Source: Candidatus Peregrinibacteria bacterium CG11_big_fil_rev_8_21_14_0_20_46_8 (GTDB lineage Bacteria; Patescibacteriota; Gracilibacteria; UBA1369; UM-FILTER-53-11). From it: a stretch of 12,033 nucleotides of DNA. Positions 1-8,700 of this stretch are shown piece by piece. The notes under the pieces are model-generated. The model was not told the DNA's origin, did no database searches, and was given only the letters and a program-made list of their open reading frames with translations. Within the stretch, counting starts at the first letter, position 1. Each line of letters starts with the position of its first letter. The stretch is from contig PCVQ01000027.1 of the NCBI GenBank assembly GCA_002796025.1, positions 1-12,033 of the forward strand. Reading direction: 5' to 3'. The translations under genes and the position numbers were made by a program.

Positions 1-2
1 CC

Positions 3-2940
3 GGACGCAATGTTCGCAAAACTACCAACTACTCGTATGAAGATACGTTTAACCGCATGACGCTGCGTGAAGAAGTAGTGCGTGATTTAGATGCAAATGC
101 CGTAGTAGTGCAACGGCGCAATACGTACAGCATCGATTCCAATAACGGAAACATTCTTGCAATCGCGCGCTCGCTCACGTCCACGCTTAATGCCACAGAA
201 AACTTTACCTACGATTCATTCGGCAATGTCCGCACACACACCGATGCGAACGGAAACACCACAACCTATACATACGATACCGGCGGCAACTATCTGCTGA
301 GCGAGTCGATTGCAAATGTCACAAAACAATATCAGTACGATATCTACGGAAACCGCACGCGCTATACATCGCCACGGCAAAATGTAACGAATTTTGTCTA
401 TGACACGCATGGCAACGTCCGCTCAAAAACACTGCCGGCCAACGGCGGCACCTGGACGTACGAATACGATGAAGAAAATCATCTGATTCGCCAGACAGAC
501 GGGCTTGGAAGAGTCACTGAGTGGAGTTATCTCAGAAACATTCCGGCTAGTGTCGCGAGCATTACAAAGAAAGGTATCGGTGGAAATATCGGCTTGCCTG
601 TTATACCTCCGGACGATTATATCGGCGATATTGTGCAGCGCTTCGAGTATGATTTTGTGGGAAATAAAGTCCGCGAAATCAATCCGCGCGGCATGACAAC
701 AACTTTCACATACGATGCTGCGAACCGGATTATTACGCAAAGCGATCCCTTCACCACCGTCAACTATACCTACGACGCCAACAGCAACATCACGCGGGAA
801 ACAAATTCAGCAAGCCAGCGGACGGATTTTGTCTATAACAGTTTGAATGATCCAACCAGCATCCGGCGCTATATCGATGCAACAAACTTTGTAGAAGAGC
901 GGCTCGCTTACGACGGCTTGGGACGCACTATTATTCAAACCGACGGGCGCAACAATACCGTTACATCCGCATACGACTTAGGCGACCGGCTCCTTTCGGT
1001 GCGCGATGAGGAAAATCAAGAGACGCGCTACACCTACGACAATAACGGCAACCGCTTAAGCGTGCGCGACAAAAACGGCAACTCAACAACCTACGAATAT
1101 GATGCGCTGAATCGCATTATTCGAATGGTCAATGCAGACAACAAGATCACTACGACCGAGTACGACACCGACAGCAATGTTGTTCGCGTTGTTGACCGTA
1201 TGAATAGTGACGGCACTCAGAACACGCACGTCATGACCTATGAATACGATGCACTGAATCGTATGACGCGCGATATCGATGCGCTCAACAATGATATGGT
1301 CTACACCTACGATGCCATTGGTAACCGCCTCTCTTCCCAAGACAAAGAGGGCAACATCACGCGCTTTGAATACGATGTCTATCACCGGCTTATCCGGCAA
1401 ATCGATCCGGCAAATCAGACAACTCACTTTATTCGCGATGAGAACGACAATATCATTCAGGAATTTTATCCGGACGGAACTGTTCTCACCCGCGTTTTTG
1501 ACAGCAAGGGACGTATGACTTCGCTAACCGATGAACTCGCCGGCCAGCGCGTATATACCTACGATGCTGCTGATAATCTTCTCACCGAGCGGGACAAAAA
1601 CAACAATACAACAACATTTGCATACGATGGATTAAACCGGCTGCGGAGTGAGCGGAATGCGAACAATGTCACAACAACCTATACCTACGATGCGAATGGC
1701 AACCGGCTCACAGAAACTACAAATGCAAAAGTGCGCACCTGGACATACACGCCGCGCAATCAAATTGCAACGATGAGCGAAGGCGGTCAGCAGCTCATGC
1801 AGTACAGCTATGACGCAAATCAAAATATTACACGCACAGTTGACGGCGAAGGCAACGAAATTACCTACAGCTACGACGCGCTCAACCGGAACATACAAAA
1901 AACTTTGCCGGGTACAATCACCGTCACCTACACCTACGACAACTGGGACAACACCACGCGCACCGGCGATCCGAATCTCGACACCTCCCGCACCTTTGAC
2001 CTCTTGAACAGAGTTACCAATGAAGAACTGACGTTCGCGCGTCTGCCGGGCCGGACCTACACCATTGCCCGCACGTACGATGCAAATGGCGACATGACCA
2101 GCATTACCGATGCAGCGGGACGGCGCTTTAATTACACCTACGATGCACGGCGGCTCATGCAAACCGTAGCGTTCAATACAACCACTCTCGCAACGTATGC
2201 CTATACCAACATGCAGCGGCCGGCCACAGTAACATACGGCAACGGCGTTACAAGCGCACTCACCTATGACGAACTGAATCGCGTTACCGAGATTAATCTT
2301 CAAAACAGCCGCGGCACTTCTCTGCTCCGTCATCAATACGCATACGATGCAGAGAGTAACCGCACGCGCTTAATTGAAGATGCTACGCGCACGATTACGT
2401 ACCAGTACGATCCGCTGCATCAGCTTATTGCTGTGGATTACGATAACATTCCGGGCACCGGCAACGATATTAGTTACGCCTACGATTCGTGGGGCAACAG
2501 AACAAACTACCGTTCGCCGTTTACCAGCGTTGCTTCAACATACGCCGGCGATTCCCAGCGGCTTGCAACAATGGCATACAACAACGGCAAGCTCGCGGTA
2601 ACGGTTACGCACGACGCAGACGGAAATCTCACACAAGAGTCATTTGCGCGCCACGGCATTACAACGCGCAGCATCGATTACACCTACGATGCAGAGCATC
2701 GGCTCACTGCAATTCAATACGCATACAATCGTCCGGCTTTCTTGCCCGCACTGCCGGCTGAGAGCGTCAACTATGAATATGAAGACAGCGGCAACCGTAT
2801 TCGCAAAGAAGCAAACGGCGCAATTACCTACTATATAAACAGCGGCATCAAAGTTCTGAACGAACTCGCGGCAAACGGCAATCCAAGCAAGAGCATTGTG
2901 CAAGGATTAGATCAAGTTGCAGAGATAGATGTGGCCGGCA
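3..2940 (+). repeat. YD-repeat array (degenerate coding repeats)
   Basis: Dozens of degenerate units of about 20 to 22 residues follow the pattern xYxYDxxGNRxxxxDxxGxxTxx. Clear copies read YTYDNNGNRLSVRDKNGNS and YTYDANGNRLTE. At DNA level this appears as recurrent blocks such as acctacgatgc. Three linkers interrupt the array: about 540-640 (Gly/Pro-rich), 1201-1235, and the stretch around 2430-2480. The repeats explain the long shadow reading frames on the minus strand. Confidence 0.92.
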
Positions 2941-4118
2941 CAATTACTTACCTGCATCAGGATGTGCTCGGCTCGACCATGGTCGTGACCGACAGCACCG
3001 GCGCGCCGGTGCAGCGCTACGAATACGCGCCGTTCGGCGAAACTATCGGCGCGGACGGCAACACTCCGACGAACTACCAATTCACCGGCCAAGAAGCCGA
3101 CACCGAAAGCGGCCTCATCTACATGAATGCGCGCTACTACAATCCGCGCACCGGACGATTTTTGTCGCAGGATGTTATAAAGACCGGAACCGGTAATGTT
3201 CTTGATTACAATCCATACATCTATACCTTAAATAATCCGTTACGCTTTGTAGATCCGACTGGATATTTCAGTTTTGATTTATTTTGGACGGGTACAAAAC
3301 AAGCTACTTTTGGTGCATTGAATACAGTCTTTGGCGGAGCTGAAGTAATTGCTGGCGGAGCTATGTCCAGCACTCTTTTAGGTGCCGTTCCAGGAGTGCC
3401 GTTAATGGCGCTTGGCGGGAACAATGTGGTAGCAGGCACAACAGAAGGAGCAAGCGGTGCCGTAAATATTTGGAACAGTATTTTCAATGACGAAGCGGCC
3501 GCTGTAGATTACACCTACAACCCCGCGCACGAAGCAATTGATGCGTTAACGGAAACTAATACAACTACAAATACTGCAGCACACATTAGTTATGATGTTG
3601 TAGATATTATTGCCGGAGGGGCCGGCATTAAAAAAGGAGCTTCGCTTGGCATTAGCAAAATTGAGGGAATAATTTCTGGAAGTGGCCGCGGTGGTGCTGC
3701 AATAGGTGCAACAGGTGTTATTGGAGAGAATGCACTAAGTAAACTCGGAGGTGCACCTCAAGTATTCACCAAAACTACACAAGGACGGCGATATATCGAT
3801 CAAGTTATTCAAGGCATTGCTCACGAATCAAAAGTCGGATATGTTTCAGGTTCAAAGGCTGCAAAACAAATTGCAAAAGACAAAGAAATCCTTGCATCGG
3901 GCAAATACAGCGGATATGTCTGGGATTTTTTCCGCAGTCCAGTAACAGGAAAAATCGGCCCAAGCAAGCCTATTCAAAATCTGCTTAATGAAGCCGGAAT
4001 TGTTACTAGAATGCACAATCATGCTGGAATTGTTAATTCCGCGATCGGAGCTGGGGTAGTGAACAAGGTATTCAACATTTACCATCAATCAACGAATAAC
4101 TACAGCGACAATAAATAA
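3..4118 (+). CDS. YD-repeat (RHS) polymorphic toxin, 5'-truncated by window edge
   Basis: The frame is open from the first complete codon at position 3, and YD-repeat sequence (SYEDTFNR) precedes the first ATG at 57, so the true start lies upstream. The visible 1371 residues hold three parts. First is a long array of YD repeats of the form YTYDANGN...TTTYTYD (to about 2940), expected to build the beta-cage that encloses the toxin in RHS proteins. Next is the RHS core (2949-3266) with DVLGST, YEYAPFGE, NARYYNPRTGRFLSQD and the terminal VDPTGY motif. Last is a C-terminal toxin region (3267-4118). Proteins of this class are exported or surface displayed and release their tip to poison competing cells; that role is inferred from the family. 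The ORF ends with TAA six bases before a probable immunity gene. No secretion signal or attachment domain can be seen because the N-terminus is missing, so the export route is unknown. An insecticidal Tc-type or cell-wall-associated variant cannot be excluded. Confidence 0.95.
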   Translation, partial: GRNVRKTTNYSYEDTFNRMTLREEVVRDLDANAVVVQRRNTYSIDSNNGNILAIARSLTSTLNATENFTYDSFGNVRTHTDANGNTTTYTYDTGGNYLLSESIANVTKQYQYDIYGNRTRYTSPRQNVTNFVYDTHGNVRSKTLPANGGTWTYEYDEENHLIRQTDGLGRVTEWSYLRNIPASVASITKKGIGGNIGLPVIPPDDYIGDIVQRFEYDFVGNKVREINPRGMTTTFTYDAANRIITQSDPFTTVNYTYDANSNITRETNSASQRTDFVYNSLNDPTSIRRYIDATNFVEERLAYDGLGRTIIQTDGRNNTVTSAYDLGDRLLSVRDEENQETRYTYDNNGNRLSVRDKNGNSTTYEYDALNRIIRMVNADNKITTTEYDTDSNVVRVVDRMNSDGTQNTHVMTYEYDALNRMTRDIDALNNDMVYTYDAIGNRLSSQDKEGNITRFEYDVYHRLIRQIDPANQTTHFIRDENDNIIQEFYPDGTVLTRVFDSKGRMTSLTDELAGQRVYTYDAADNLLTERDKNNNTTTFAYDGLNRLRSERNANNVTTTYTYDANGNRLTETTNAKVRTWTYTPRNQIATMSEGGQQLMQYSYDANQNITRTVDGEGNEITYSYDALNRNIQKTLPGTITVTYTYDNWDNTTRTGDPNLDTSRTFDLLNRVTNEELTFARLPGRTYTIARTYDANGDMTSITDAAGRRFNYTYDARRLMQTVAFNTTTLATYAYTNMQRPATVTYGNGVTSALTYDELNRVTEINLQNSRGTSLLRHQYAYDAESNRTRLIEDATRTITYQYDPLHQLIAVDYDNIPGTGNDISYAYDSWGNRTNYRSPFTSVASTYAGDSQRLATMAYNNGKLAVTVTHDADGNLTQESFARHGITTRSIDYTYDAEHRLTAIQYAYNRPAFLPALPAESVNYEYEDSGNRIRKEANGAITYYINSGIKVLNELAANGNPSKSIVQGLDQVAEIDVAGTITYLHQDVLGSTMVVTDSTGAPVQRYEYAPFGETIGADGNTPTNYQFTGQEADTESGLIYMNARYYNPRTGRFLSQDVIKTGTGNVLDYNPYIYTLNNPLRFVDPTGYFSFDLFWTGTKQATFGALNTVFGGAEVIAGGAMSSTLLGAVPGVPLMALGGNNVVAGTTEGASGAVNIWNSIFNDEAAAVDYTYNPAHEAIDALTETNTTTNTAAHISYDVVDIIAGGAGIKKGASLGISKIEGIISGSGRGGAAIGATGVIGENALSKLGGAPQVFTKTTQGRRYIDQVIQGIAHESKVGYVSGSKAAKQIAKDKEILASGKYSGYVWDFFRSPVTGKIGPSKPIQNLLNEAGIVTRMHNHAGIVNSAIGAGVVNKVFNIYHQSTNNYSDNK
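2949..3266 (+). other. RHS repeat-associated core domain
   Basis: This segment encodes the hallmark RHS core. It opens with YLHQDVLGST, continues with YEYAPFGE and YQFTGQEADTESGLIYMNAR, then YYNPRTGRFLSQDV and the closing NPLRFVDPTGY. In characterised RHS toxins the core plugs the end of the cage and the conserved DPxG motif marks the boundary where the toxin tip is cut off. DPTG is intact here (3252-3263), so processing could occur; that is inferred from the family. Confidence 0.93.
3267..4118 (+). other. Variable C-terminal toxin tip, likely PD-(D/E)XK-type nuclease
   Basis: After DPTGY the protein changes character. A Gly/Ala-rich hydrophobic segment (about 3312-3437, GALNTVFGGAEVIAGGAM) and a second Gly-rich stretch (about 3600-3730) lead into the terminal domain. 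There, RRYID is followed by AHESKVG, giving Asp (codon 3798), Glu (3825) and Lys (3831), the spacing of a D-Xn-ExK nuclease centre. The next block, WDFFRSPVTGKIGP, resembles tips I recall from RHS and other polymorphic toxins of the restriction-endonuclease-fold (Tox-REase) group. The predicted action is metal-dependent cleavage of target-cell DNA. The hydrophobic part could assist membrane passage. The exact Pfam family is not certain. Confidence 0.7.
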
Positions 4119-4124
4119 ATTTAC

Positions 4125-4643
4125 ATGTACGAAATTATCGCACCGCCATTTACATTAGAATTTCGCAAAATGAGTACTAAAGAATTAAAACAGTACTATG
4201 AATGGTTTATGAATGAAAAACCAAAACGCTTAAAATTATTAGATGAGGCTATTAAATCTACGAAAGGATTTGAAAAATGGAATAATGATTTTTCGGTCGA
4301 CTCACTTACTTCTTTAGGGAAATGGATTACAGCAACAAAAAAGAGGAAATTACTCTCCGGCGATTTAACAAATGAGACATTTTCTCATGCTATTGATGCT
4401 GCAATGTATTTTGGCGATGTCCTCATTCGGACCAATAATAATCTCACCTGGCATCACAATATTAATACTGCAAAAAATGATGCTGATTATGGACAACCTG
4501 TAGTTACACGCAACAGCAAAATACCGTGTAACCCGGTTCAACTATTAGTTGCCTTTTCGTATGGTCTCTTTGAAGGAACTAAAAAAGACACAGACCTTAT
4601 CAAAACTTTTCAATATTGGGATAAATCTTTTAGAGATTCTTAA
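4125..4643 (+). CDS. Probable immunity protein to the adjacent RHS toxin
   Basis: A 172-residue protein begins six bases after the toxin stop. It has no signal peptide or membrane segment, so it should be cytoplasmic, as expected for protection against a nuclease. It opens MYEIIAPPFTLEFRKMS, has an aromatic, charged first half (KQYYEWFMNEKPKRL, GFEKWNNDF), a central SHAIDAAMYFGDVL helix and a C-terminal DYGQPVV...NPVQLLVAFSYGL block. I recall small proteins with the same opening and the same DYGQPV/NPV block beside polymorphic toxins, but I cannot name the family. Function rests on position, size and that resemblance. It is very AT-rich: bases 4201-4260 contain 15 G+C of 60 by hand count. No Shine-Dalgarno precedes ATG 4125; translation may be coupled to the toxin gene. 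Confidence 0.75.
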   Translation: MYEIIAPPFTLEFRKMSTKELKQYYEWFMNEKPKRLKLLDEAIKSTKGFEKWNNDFSVDSLTSLGKWITATKKRKLLSGDLTNETFSHAIDAAMYFGDVLIRTNNNLTWHHNINTAKNDADYGQPVVTRNSKIPCNPVQLLVAFSYGLFEGTKKDTDLIKTFQYWDKSFRDS

Positions 4644-4653
4644 ACACGCCTAT

Positions 4654-5697
4654 ATGCCATTCAAAAAATATATCTCAGTAATTCTAGTAATTGCATTCTT
4701 ATTACCCTCCCTCGCTCACGCCCAGGAACTCCCCGAGCTTCCTGAAAATCAGCAGGACATTGTGCAGCCCGCACCGCGCTATATATCATTTTTTGAGCGT
4801 ATTTTAAGAATATTTTTAGGGCCGCGGCAGCGGTCGCAGTCTGTTGAAACTCCGGTATTCCCGCCAGCCCCGCAACAAGGCGAATTCATTTCTCTCGGCT
4901 CGCTGCGTACAGAAAGTCCGTACGCCAAAGCGTTTGGCGTGAATGCGAAACGGCAAATCGTTGGCATGAGCATGACAGACACCAAAACAGCGGCGCAGGC
5001 TTTTCTATGGGAAAACGGAACGATGCATGAGCTGCCGGGACTGCACGCAAATTCGCACGCGGTTGCGCAAGCTATTAATAATTCGGGCGTGATTGCCGGA
5101 TTTGCAGGAGATGGCAAAAATCTGATCCCCGCACAAGGCGGGGATGCACCCGACCGTGCGGTACAGTGGCGCAATGGAAAGATCGAGCGGCTTCCGCTGC
5201 CCGCGGGCTACATTGAAAGCCGCGCATACGATATTAATGACCGGGGAGATATCACTGGCGACATTTCCAATACTACAGAAACGCAGGCCGTCATTTGGGA
5301 AGCTGGAAAAACGCCGCGCGTGCTTGGCACACTTGGCGGAACGCAAAGTGTAGGGCTGCGAATTCTTTCGGATGGACGCGTACTCGGCAACTATCGCACC
5401 GCACAAGGCGTATTACAAAATTTCATATTCGACAATAATCAAATGCGCGACTACACCGGATATCTCCTGCCAAATCCTGCTGAACAGTGGGCACACACCT
5501 TTGGCCGCTTTTCCTTTGAAGGAGGATTATTCGATGCAAATGGATATCTCCCGGAAAATTCACCGTGGCAAATTATGAATATTGAACGGGTATATCCCAA
5601 TGGCGACCTTGTCGGCTTTGGAACTCACCGAAAAAATGGAGGAACTGTTGCGATCTTTTTAAACAATCCAAATCTTTCTCAATCATCTAACCCATAG
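4654..5697 (+). CDS. Secreted HAF-repeat protein
   Basis: The chosen start is ATG 4654, ten bases after the immunity stop. It gives a textbook signal peptide (MPFKKYISVILVIAFLLPSL, then AHA before Gln24) and a 347-residue protein; the longer frame from 4549 would bury this signal and overlap the upstream gene. After a Pro-rich, partly amphipathic spacer (residues 24-78) come four or five HAF-type repeats: roughly 79-130 (FGVNAKRQIVGMS...AFLWENGTMHELPGL), 131-177 (AINNSGVIAGF...AVQWRNGKIERL), 178-217 (AYDINDRGDITGD...AVIWEAGK), 218-263 (LGTLGGTQSVGLRILSDGRVLG) and a divergent last unit to about 340. HAF repeats are extracellular beta-structured modules of unknown role. No anchor is visible, so the product is probably released or held by partners. 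The next gene starts five bases after its stop. Confidence 0.85.
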   Translation: MPFKKYISVILVIAFLLPSLAHAQELPELPENQQDIVQPAPRYISFFERILRIFLGPRQRSQSVETPVFPPAPQQGEFISLGSLRTESPYAKAFGVNAKRQIVGMSMTDTKTAAQAFLWENGTMHELPGLHANSHAVAQAINNSGVIAGFAGDGKNLIPAQGGDAPDRAVQWRNGKIERLPLPAGYIESRAYDINDRGDITGDISNTTETQAVIWEAGKTPRVLGTLGGTQSVGLRILSDGRVLGNYRTAQGVLQNFIFDNNQMRDYTGYLLPNPAEQWAHTFGRFSFEGGLFDANGYLPENSPWQIMNIERVYPNGDLVGFGTHRKNGGTVAIFLNNPNLSQSSNP

Positions 5698-5702
5698 TCC
5701 CC

Positions 5703-8700
5703 ATGGTTACCTTGTTCCGCCGAGTAACACTTCTCATTATCAGCAGCGCACTTCTCTTTCTCAGCGCGGGCACAGCAAGTGCACGTGACGCGCACTTTCA
5801 GCCGGCGCGCGGCGAACTTCTTACAACTACTGTCGGCATTGAGCGCGTTGTTGTCTCTGAGGAAGGCACGCTCACGCTCTTTCATGAGAGCGGTGATGTT
5901 GCCCCGAACTATCCCCTCTTACTGCCGAATGATGGGCTCTTTGTCTCATCGCCGCTCGTGCTCGATATAAACGGAGACGGCGCGAATGAAATTATTGTTA
6001 TTGGACGGGATGGAGCAGGAGCACATACGCTCTATGCATATAGAGCAGATCAAACATTACTCGGATCGGCATCGATCACGGGAACTATATATTATGATCC
6101 GGTAGCATTGGGACAGTCTGTTGTAGTTGCTACAGTGAGCGGCACCATTGTGCGATTTACATTCCAAAACGGCGCCTTTACATCGGGCACACTCTTCTCG
6201 CTTGGAGAAACTGCAGGCGTAACGTTTACCGGTGCACAACAAGCAGTGGTCAATCTTCCGGCACGGAATCAGCTCCACGTCTATGAAGAAAACAGCGGTA
6301 CATGGAGCCGGTCGAGAATCATCGGAACGAACGAGCCGATTATCTATCCGGTGGAACTCAACAGCACAGGCACAACGCTTTATGGCGTAAACCGCCTCTA
6401 CCAAATTGAGGCAATTGACTTTGCAACAGCGCAGCAACAAAGCGGATTCCCAGTTACCACGACAAGTGCACCGCTTGATACACCCGTAGTTACAGAACTG
6501 GATGCAAACAGTGCAGGCGATGAAATCGCGATATCATTATTGGACGGTTCTACGAATGTTATGACCGCACAAGGCGGCGTCTCGGCTTTTCCGGTTCAGC
6601 GCGGCAGCATTGGAGAGAGCGCAGTTATTATGGCAGCGCCCGGCAACGGCAATCTCTTTGTAAGTATCGGCGCATCCGCTGGCCGGCTCATGACGTCTGT
6701 CGGAGAAACAATCGCCTCTTCATTCAGCCGCATTAAATTTGCACTCGGTGTTACTCCTCCAACCGTTTCTGCGGTCACTGCACCGGAAATTCTTTGGGAA
6801 GCTCAGCCGAACTTTGCATTAACAGCACGCGCCGCAGATACCACGGCGAACATCACCGCAGCAGAGTACTATGTTCTGCCTGCCGCAGGCGGGCAAGCAC
6901 CTGCACCGGGCAGTGCTACGGCAATGACCGCAACTGACGGCGCATTCGACAGCTCAGAAGAGTTGCTTCAAGCAACGGTGGACAGCTCCGCATGGACAGT
7001 TGCAAACGGCCCATACACACTCTTTGTTCGTGCACAAGACGCAACCGGCGACTGGTCTGAAGCAGTTAGCCGTGAAATCTTAGTACATGCGTTCACATTT
7101 GAATCGCTCAATGTCAGCCGTGCATCACTCCCCGCAGACGGCACAACACTGCAGACTGCAACGCTGGTTGTAAATGCACGGGCACAATCGCAAGTAAACG
7201 ACGCGCGCATACTCATAAATCATATCTTTAATGAGAACGGCATGCCGCAGCGAGGATACTTCCGCTACACACCGCAAAATGGATTTGAAGAACTCAGCAC
7301 TGCGTACGGCAACGATGTTGTTGCACTCGATCCCGCACAATCATCCATTAGCTTTGATGCAGGTTCGAATCAGGCAACGCTCGTCTTTGCATGGGCCGCA
7401 CAGCCACTCTACGGCAATGTGCCGGATAACGATGTTTCGTACTGGTGGTTCGGTCTTGGAGAATTATGGCGTCATGTCGATACAAGCTTTGAAGTAACGG
7501 GTTCGCGCCCGCTGGTAACTCTTAATACAGTTACCGTTGGCAAACAAACCCTGCTCGCCGATGATCAAGATTTACAAGAAGCACGGGTTGTATTTAATGC
7601 AACAGATCCCGCTCACCTCGGCACCGTAAGTCTCTTTGTAAATCGCGACGAAACCGGCGGAACCAATCAAAGACGGGGATATTTTGAAGCAAGTGTTGCC
7701 GGCGGATTTATTTCCAAAGGCGGCGCATATTGGGGCCAACCGTTTGTTCGTCTGCTGCCAACTTCCGAATTTATTACCGATGCCACAGCCGGTACCGTTA
7801 CGGTAGTTTTTCGCTGGACTGCACTGCCGTCATACGGCGCGATCGCATCGAACAGAATTACAATCGATTGGCGCGACTCACCGGCACCGCTTCTGACCGA
7901 TACAACCTTCGCAATAACGTACGGCACAAGTCAGCCGCTTGCGTTTAACTCCTTAACGCTTGCAGAAACCACCGTTGAAGCGGATGCAACGCAAGTGCAA
8001 ACCGCAACACTTGTAATCGACGGCACACCGTCACAACTTGGCTCGGCAACCATCACACTCAACCGCATCGAAAGTGGCGGCGATCCAAGCGAGATGCGCG
8101 GCATGATGACTTGGGATGGTACAAACTTCGTAGAAGGATCATCATACTTCGGCAATGATCACATCAATCTGCTTACAAGCGGTGCAAATGCATCCACAGT
8201 GAGCACAACGGCAAATCAAACAACTATAACCTTCCGCTGGACGACAAACAGCTCGTATGACGCAATCGCATCGAACAACATCTCGTATCAGCTCGGCTAT
8301 GCAAATACAAATACCTATTCGGAAGTTGTCCGCCTTCCTAATCCAACATTTGCCGTGACTCTTGCGGATCCATTACCAACATTTAATGCGCTCACGCTCT
8401 CTCGCACTTCGATGCAAGCAAATGCAACAGATATTCAAGAAGCAACGCTTGTTATCGATGGCGCGCCTTCGCAACTCGGCTCGGTATACCTCACGCTCAA
8501 CCGCATCGAAAGCGGCGGCGACCCTGCCGATATGCGCGGTCAATTTATTTGGAACGGCACCGAATTTTTAGAAGGTCCGAATTACTTTGGTAATGGACAT
8601 GTCAATTTGCTCACGAGCGGCGCAAACGCTTCTACAATTACCACAACCGCAAACCAAACTACGCTTATCTTCCGCTGGACTGCAAACAGTTCGTACGGTG

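Noticed and set aside
1632..2336. Long minus-strand open frame of 234 codons inside the YD array
   Set aside because: It is the mirror of the YD-repeat codon pattern, with Cys/Val/Ile-rich low-complexity translation, no domain and no start signal.
4008..4030. Literal HNH (MHNHAG) at the toxin C-terminus
   Set aside because: The surrounding residues do not match an HNH nuclease fold, and it lies after the better-supported D...ExK domain.
4549..4653. Upstream extension of the HAF-repeat gene to ATG 4549
   Set aside because: It overlaps the immunity gene by 95 bases and would place the signal peptide internally; ATG 4654 gives a normal signal sequence.
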